Of a stretch of 64,000 nucleotides of DNA, positions 59,226-64,000 are shown piece by piece. The translations under genes were made by a program, and so were the position numbers. The stretch covers positions 496,001 through 560,000 of the forward strand of contig NZ_CP085840.1 of NCBI RefSeq assembly GCF_020715685.1, given 5' to 3'. Numbering within the stretch: the stretch's first letter is position 1; every line of letters starts with the position of its first letter. Source of the stretch: Dermatobacter hominis (GTDB lineage Bacteria; Actinomycetota; Acidimicrobiia; Acidimicrobiales; Microtrichaceae). The notes under the pieces were generated by a model. That model did not search any database. It was not told the origin of the DNA and saw only the letters and a program-made list of their open reading frames with translations.

Positions 59226-60968
59226 ATGTCGGCCGATGGCACGGCTGAGCGGTGGTCGACGGGGCCGACGGGTGGAGCGGAGCGGTCGGTGGAGCTGAAC
59301 GTCGCGTCGATCACCGAGGCGGTCGCCGCGGCCCACCCGGACCGGGACTGCCTGGTGTTCCGGGACCGGCGGCTGACCTGGGCCGACGTGCGGGACCGCA
59401 CCCGGCGCCTGGCGACGGTGCTGCACGACGCGGGCCTCGGCGTCCGGGCGCCGTTCGGGTCGGGCGATCGGTGGGACTCGGTCCACGACCACGTGGCGCT
59501 CTACCTGCACAACGGCAACGAGTACCTCGAGGGCATGGTCGGGGCGTGGAAGGCCCGCGGCGCGCCGTTCAACGTCAACTACCGCTACGTCGCCGAGGAG
59601 CTGCGCTACCTGCTCGACGACGCCGCCACCGCGGCGATCGTCGTGCACGAGTGCTTCACCCCGACGCTCGCCGAGGTGCTGCCCACGTTGGCCCGGCCCC
59701 CGGCGGTCGTGCTGCAGGTCGCGGACGGCAGCGGGCACGGCCTGCTGCCCGGGGCGGTCGACTACGAGGCCGCCCTCGCCGCGGTCGCGCCCGCCGGCGC
59801 CGAGGTGGTCCTGCCCGCCGAGCTCGTCGACGGCTGGTCGGGCGACGACCTGTACCTCTGCTACACGGCCGGCACGACCGGCATGCCGAAGGGGGCCATG
59901 TGGCGCCAGGAGGACTTCCTCGTGGCCGCGCTCGGCGTCCGCAGGCGTGACGGGTCCGACTTCACGTCGATGGACGAGATCGTCGAGGCGGCCGATCGGT
60001 CGACGCTCCGGGCCCTGCCCGCTCCCCCGCTGATGCACGGCGCCGCCCACTGGAACGCGCTGTCGTGCTGGATCGCGGGCGGCACGGTGATCATCCAGGA
60101 CCACCCGGAGCACCTCGATCCCGACGACCTCCTCCGCACCGTCGAGCGGCACCGGGCGACCTCGTTGCTGGTCGTCGGCGACCCCGTCGCCCGTCCGCTG
60201 GCCGACGCGCTGGCGACGGCCCGGGCGGAGGGCCGGTCCCCCGACCTGTCGTCGCTGCGCCACCTGCTGTCGGGCGGTGCGGTCCTGTCCCCCGCGCTGA
60301 AGGCCGAGCTGCTCTACCTGGTCCCGGGGCTGACGATCGTCGACGTGCTCGGCTCCACGGAGTCCGGGCGCCAGGGCGTGTCCAACGTGCGGGCCGGCGA
60401 CGACGCCGCGAAGGGCTTCGCCCCGTCGTCGACCGCCGTCGTGCTCGACGAGGCGAAGGTGCGGCGGCTCGATCCCGGCGATCCCGAGGTGGGCTGGCTC
60501 GCCCAGTCGGGTCGCGTCCCGCTCGGGTACCTCGGCGACCCGGTCAAGACGGCAGCCACGTTCCCCGAGGTCGACGGCGTGCGGTACGCGGTCGCGGGCG
60601 ACCGGGCCCGGCTGCGGGCCGACGGGACGATCGAGCTGCACGGCCGCGATTCGGTGTGCATCAACACCGGCGGCGAGAAGGTCTTCGCCGAGGAGGTCGA
60701 GACGGCCCTCAAGACCCACCCCGCGGTCTTCGATGCCGTCGTCTGCGGCCGGCCGTCGGCGCGGTGGGGCCAGGAGGTCGTGGCGCTCGTGCACCTCCGC
60801 GACGGCGCCGAGGTGTCCGACGAGGAGCTGCGCGGCACCGCGGCCGAGCACCTCGCCCGCTACAAGCTGCCCAAGGCGGTCGTGCGGCTGCCGGCGCTCG
60901 TGCGCTCGCCGTCCGGCAAGGCGGACTACCGCTGGGCCCAGGCGGTCGCGGCCGAGCACGCCCGCTGA
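59226..60968 (+). CDS. Acyl-CoA synthetase (FadD-like AMP-binding enzyme)
   Basis: A 580-residue adenylate-forming ligase. LYLCYTAGTTGMPKGAMWRQ is the A3 motif, DVLGSTESGRQG the A5 motif, ELHGRDSVCINTGGEKVFAE the A8 hinge and VRSPSGKADYRWAQ the catalytic A10 Lys. It is close to actinobacterial synthetases used in steroid or fatty acid side-chain activation. ATG 59226 is divergent from the hydratase gene with only 17 bases between, so both promoters must overlap coding or lie inside the neighbours. Confidence 0.92.
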   Translation: MSADGTAERWSTGPTGGAERSVELNVASITEAVAAAHPDRDCLVFRDRRLTWADVRDRTRRLATVLHDAGLGVRAPFGSGDRWDSVHDHVALYLHNGNEYLEGMVGAWKARGAPFNVNYRYVAEELRYLLDDAATAAIVVHECFTPTLAEVLPTLARPPAVVLQVADGSGHGLLPGAVDYEAALAAVAPAGAEVVLPAELVDGWSGDDLYLCYTAGTTGMPKGAMWRQEDFLVAALGVRRRDGSDFTSMDEIVEAADRSTLRALPAPPLMHGAAHWNALSCWIAGGTVIIQDHPEHLDPDDLLRTVERHRATSLLVVGDPVARPLADALATARAEGRSPDLSSLRHLLSGGAVLSPALKAELLYLVPGLTIVDVLGSTESGRQGVSNVRAGDDAAKGFAPSSTAVVLDEAKVRRLDPGDPEVGWLAQSGRVPLGYLGDPVKTAATFPEVDGVRYAVAGDRARLRADGTIELHGRDSVCINTGGEKVFAEEVETALKTHPAVFDAVVCGRPSARWGQEVVALVHLRDGAEVSDEELRGTAAEHLARYKLPKAVVRLPALVRSPSGKADYRWAQAVAAEHAR

Positions 60969-60981
60969 CCGGCCGTCCCCT

Positions 60982-61170
60982 GCCTCCCGGACGGCCGTCC
61001 ACCCCCGCCTCCCGGACGGCCCACCCCGCCTCCCGGACGGCCCACCCCGCCTCCCGGACGGCCGTCCACCCCCGCCTCCCGGACGGCCGTCCACCCCCGC
61101 CTCTCGGACGGCCGTCCACCCCCGCCTCCCGGACGGCCGTCCACCCCCGCCTCCCGGACGGCCGTCCACC
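60982..61170. repeat. Minisatellite-like array, eight units of 25 or 21 bp
   Basis: Eight head-to-tail units start at 60982, 61007, 61028, 61049, 61074, 61099, 61124 and 61149. The 25-bp form contains the 12-bp perfect palindrome GGACGGCCGTCC; units two and three are 21-bp forms that lost four bases and the palindrome, and unit six has one T for C. There is no spacer between units. It begins 14 bases after the acyl-CoA synthetase stop. The rest of the gap to 61273 holds only the -10 box TACGGT (61261-61266) of the next gene. Confidence 0.88.
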
Positions 61171-61273
61171 GCGGGAGTGCGGTTGCACACCGTTCGACCA
61201 CAGGCAGGACACCGGAAGATCACACGGTTGCGGCCCTATCGATCCACAGCCGGCGCTCCGTACGGTGATCGCC

Positions 61274-61549
61274 ATGACCACGCTGCTCATCGACCACCCC
61301 GGCGACGGCTCGACCACCGTCCCGACCGCCTTCGACGTGACCCTCCGCGACGGCACGGTCGAACGGGTCACCGGCGCCGACGCCTACGAGCCCGAGCGCT
61401 CGATGACCACCTTCTTCCGCACCGACGGCCGGCCGACCGTCGACTGCTGGAGCGTGCGGATGGCGAGCTTCCGGACCGACGAGATCCTGGCCATCCGCCG
61501 GCTCGAGCACGCCGTCGACGCGGCCGAGCCCGCCCTCCGCGCCGTCTGA
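61274..61549 (+). CDS. Small protein of unknown function
   Basis: A 91-residue soluble protein (MTTLLIDHPGDGSTTVPTAF, then TFFRTDGRPTVDCWSVRMAS) with a beta-rich first half and a helical end (LAIRRLEHAVDAAEPALRAV). No family recognised. TACGGT at 61261-61266 ends 7 nt before ATG 61274 and there is no ribosome site, matching the leaderless pattern elsewhere. It is convergent with the ABC permease gene. Confidence 0.72.
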   Translation: MTTLLIDHPGDGSTTVPTAFDVTLRDGTVERVTGADAYEPERSMTTFFRTDGRPTVDCWSVRMASFRTDEILAIRRLEHAVDAAEPALRAV

Positions 61550-61608
61550 GCGGGAGGACGGGCTCGGGACCGTCGGGGGGTGACCCGGGCCGGAGCGGGA
61601 GCCGGCCG

Positions 61609-64000
61609 TCAGCTCGAGGCGATCGCCTGGAGCACGTCCATCCGGGCCGCCCGGCCGGCGGGGCGCCAGGCCGCGAGCACGCCGGCGACCGCACCGACGA
61701 CGGCGACAACGACCAGCCCGGTGACGGGAGCGCGGAACACGCCGTCCAGCTCGGCGCCGACGGTCGCCCCGACGAGCGCCCAACCGACGGCCAGGCCGAT
61801 CGCCATGCCGAGCGCGGTGCCGAGCACGGCGACCATCACGCCCTCCCAGCGGACCATCGACCGCACCTGGGGCCGGGTCTCCCCGACGGCCCGGAGCAGC
61901 CCGAGCTCACGGGTGCGCTCCATGACCGACAGCGACAGCGTGTTGGCGATGCCCATCAGGGCGATCACGATCGACAGCGCCAGGAGGACGTAGACGATCC
62001 CGAGGATCTGCGAGATCTCGCCGGCGGCCATGTCGACGTACTCGCCGTGGTCCATCGACTCGGGCGCCCCGACGGCCGTCGCCACGGCGTCGACCTGGGA
62101 CCGCACCGCCGCCTCGTCGGCGCCGGGGGCGAGCCCGATCATCACGATGGCGTCCGTGGTCTGGGCCACGTGACGGGACCACGTCCCGAGCGGCAGGAGC
62201 ACCCCGTCGACGATGTCGGTGTGCTCGAACTCGACCGCCACCCGTGCGGGCTCGACGGCGCCGTCGGGGAAGGTGAACGGCACGGTGTCGCCCAGGTGCC
62301 AGCCGCGCTCGGCCAGCTCCTCGCTCGACACCGCGATCTCGTCGTCGGCGAGCGCGGCCAGGTCGCCCCGGCGGACACCGATGTCGCTGACGGCGGCGAG
62401 CTCGGAGGGGTCGACGACGGTGACGTCGAGCGATCGGTCGCCCTCGTCGGTCGCGGAGGACGCCCCGCCCGGCCCGGCATCCCCGGGCTCGAGGGCCACC
62501 GTGCCCCACCCGAGGCCGGCGACGTGCTCGACGCCGTCGATCGCGGCGATCTCCCGTCCGAGGTCCGGGGCCAGGCCGGCACCGCTGAAGCCCTCGTCCT
62601 GGATGACCAGGTCGGCGCGGACGGACCGGGCGAGGGACTGGTCGACGTAGCCGGTCGCCGAGGCGCCGAACACCATGAACACGGTGACGACGCCGACGCC
62701 GACGAGCAGCGCCGTGGCCATCCGGGCGGTGCGCCGCGGGTTCCGGGTGGCGTTCTCGCGGGCGAGGCGGCCCGGGGCGCCGCGGAGGGCGGCGACGGGG
62801 GTGCCGAGGGCACGGGTCACCGGCACGGCCAGGACGGGGGCGAGGAGCAGCGCCCCGACGAGGACGCCGAGCGCTCCGAGGCCGACCCGGGCCACCGGGC
62901 CGTCCCACCAGCCGAGCGCCGGCCCCGCCATCAGCAGGCCGCCGCCGACGACGAGCACGCCACCGATGGCGGTGCGCACCCGACCGATGTGGAGGCGCTC
63001 GGCCTCGCCGTCGCGGAGGGCGGCGATGGGCCGCACCCGCGACGTGGCGATCACCGGACCGAGGCCGGCCACCAGGGTCGCCAGGACGCCGACGACCATG
63101 CCGACGACGATGGTGCCGCCGGTGAGCGAGAGCGAGCCGGTCGGCACGTCCATGCCCATCCCGTCGAGCGCCGCCTTGAGCAGCGACGCGAGTCCGAGGC
63201 CGGCGCCGATCCCGATGATCGAGGCGACGACGCCGACGATCAGCACCTCCACCGCGGTCGAGCGGACGACCTGGCCCCGGGTCGCGCCGACCGCACGGAG
63301 CAGCGCCCACTCGCGCTGCCGCTGGGCGGCCACGACCGAGAACGTGTTGTGGATGCTGAAGGTGGCGACGAGGATCGCCACGCCGGCGAACACGACGAGG
63401 AACGTGCGGAGGAAGCCGAGGAAGTCCTCGTCGATCGCCTGGCTCTGCTCGGCTGCGAGGTCCGTGCCGGTGATGGCCTCGGCGCCGTTCGGCAGCGCGG
63501 CCGCGACCCGCTGGCGCAGCTCGTCGGCGTCGACGTCGGTCGCGCCGACGACCGCCACGGTCGAGACCCGGTCCTGACCGGCGGCGAGGTAGGTGCGGGC
63601 GTCATCGTCCGACAGCCAGGTCGTGCTGGCGGTCCCGGCGCCGTCGTCCTCGCCGAAGGTGGCGAGGCCGACCACGGTCACCTGGACGGGCGCGGGCGTC
63701 AGCAGGGTCGTGGTGCTGCCGATCCGCAGCCCTCCGTCGGCGGCGGTGGCCCTGTCGACGACCACCTCACCCGACGCCTCGGGCAGGTGCCCGTCGACGA
63801 GCCGGAACGGGTTGACCTCGTCGTCGGGCACCCAGTTCATGGCGAGCGTCGGCGGCCCGTCACCGCCGAGGCGGGCGCCGTCGGCGCCCAGCAGCTGGCC
63901 GATCCCGACGATCGAGCCGTAGGCCGCCTCGACGCCCCGGACGTCGCCGATCCGGTCCACGACCGCGGCGTCGAGGGTGCCGGCGCCCATCGCCTCGTCC
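61609..64000 (-). CDS. MacB/FtsX-type ABC permease, 5' end beyond the window
   Basis: At least 793 residues of a large permease of the MacB/LolC/FtsX type, which couples ATP hydrolysis to lipoprotein, lipid or peptide release rather than transport through a channel. Two FtsX units are seen: helices near FLVVFAGVAILVATFSIHNT with REWALLRAVGATRGQVVRST, and near the end YVLLALSIVIALMGIANTLS with RELGLLRAVGETRPQVRSMV, separated by an extracytoplasmic domain. The frame stays open through 64000, so the N-terminus and its ATPase gene lie off the right edge. Confidence 0.88.
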   Translation of the reverse strand, partial: DEAMGAGTLDAAVVDRIGDVRGVEAAYGSIVGIGQLLGADGARLGGDGPPTLAMNWVPDDEVNPFRLVDGHLPEASGEVVVDRATAADGGLRIGSTTTLLTPAPVQVTVVGLATFGEDDGAGTASTTWLSDDDARTYLAAGQDRVSTVAVVGATDVDADELRQRVAAALPNGAEAITGTDLAAEQSQAIDEDFLGFLRTFLVVFAGVAILVATFSIHNTFSVVAAQRQREWALLRAVGATRGQVVRSTAVEVLIVGVVASIIGIGAGLGLASLLKAALDGMGMDVPTGSLSLTGGTIVVGMVVGVLATLVAGLGPVIATSRVRPIAALRDGEAERLHIGRVRTAIGGVLVVGGGLLMAGPALGWWDGPVARVGLGALGVLVGALLLAPVLAVPVTRALGTPVAALRGAPGRLARENATRNPRRTARMATALLVGVGVVTVFMVFGASATGYVDQSLARSVRADLVIQDEGFSGAGLAPDLGREIAAIDGVEHVAGLGWGTVALEPGDAGPGGASSATDEGDRSLDVTVVDPSELAAVSDIGVRRGDLAALADDEIAVSSEELAERGWHLGDTVPFTFPDGAVEPARVAVEFEHTDIVDGVLLPLGTWSRHVAQTTDAIVMIGLAPGADEAAVRSQVDAVATAVGAPESMDHGEYVDMAAGEISQILGIVYVLLALSIVIALMGIANTLSLSVMERTRELGLLRAVGETRPQVRSMVRWEGVMVAVLGTALGMAIGLAVGWALVGATVGAELDGVFRAPVTGLVVVAVVGAVAGVLAAWRPAGRAARMDVLQAIASS

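Noticed and set aside
60982-61170. Repeat array considered as a CRISPR
   Set aside because: Units are contiguous with no spacers and vary in length by internal deletion; no cas genes are present.

Overview
The window is very GC-rich bacterial chromosome from an actinobacterium. A Pup-proteasome locus (Dop and the ARC/Mpa ATPase), F420 biosynthesis (FbiC), a DUF222-HNH protein, DUF3151 and FIST proteins together point to a high-GC lineage. The class Acidimicrobiia is my best guess from gene content and is an inference. No rRNA, tRNA, CRISPR array, prophage or insertion sequence was seen. Genes are densely packed. About a dozen neighbours overlap as GTGA, ATGA or TGATG, and many operon heads have a TAnnnT box 6 to 9 nt before the start codon, which suggests leaderless mRNAs.

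Layout. 1-5.3 kb (minus): dop (cut by the left edge), a GH43 lipoprotein, a GT39-like membrane glycosyltransferase and the proteasomal ATPase arc. 5.3-9.8 kb: a regulatory gap with 11-bp phased repeats, a ferredoxin, a UUCG hairpin terminator, a Thr-rich membrane protein, a MarP-type protease, and a tRNA T-loop modification operon (a TtuB-like sulfur carrier, TtuA-like thiolase and TrmI). 9.9-18.2 kb: a hydrolase, a small membrane-protein operon, a LON-domain protein, PBP4, a two-subunit ADP-forming acyl-CoA synthetase and a FIST protein. 18.3-24.9 kb: transketolase, transaldolase, a YjbR protein, and an HxlR regulator coupled to fbiC behind a perfect palindrome. 24.9-31.8 kb: a Thr-rich membrane protein with a frame-disrupted sigma-like gene, a LOG-family protein, a PPOX protein, then a Cys-rich protein, a compact McrB-like AAA ATPase and a frame-disrupted McrC-like partner.

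32-49.9 kb: GH13 glucosidase, TSUP permease with DUF1634, RNase D, rhodanese, MobA, a PLP decarboxylase, HNH protein, DUF3151, patatin, hydrolase, pyruvate kinase, acyl-CoA dehydrogenase behind a TetR-type palindrome, flavin reductase, SirB1-like protein, acyl-CoA synthetase, GDPD and a transglycosylase. 50-56 kb: a complete peptide/nickel-type ABC importer operon behind a strong sigma-70 promoter. 56-64 kb: MoCo-sulfurase-like enzyme, DNA glycosylase, enoyl-CoA hydratase, a second acyl-CoA synthetase, a minisatellite-like array, a small unknown gene and a MacB/FtsX-type permease cut by the right edge.

Most of the window is housekeeping. The points most worth a second look are the thermophile-style T-loop thiolation operon with a masked Gly-Gly carrier, the minimal McrBC-like pair, the phased repeats in front of arc, the HxlR-fbiC unit with its operator, and the consistent leaderless-start architecture.
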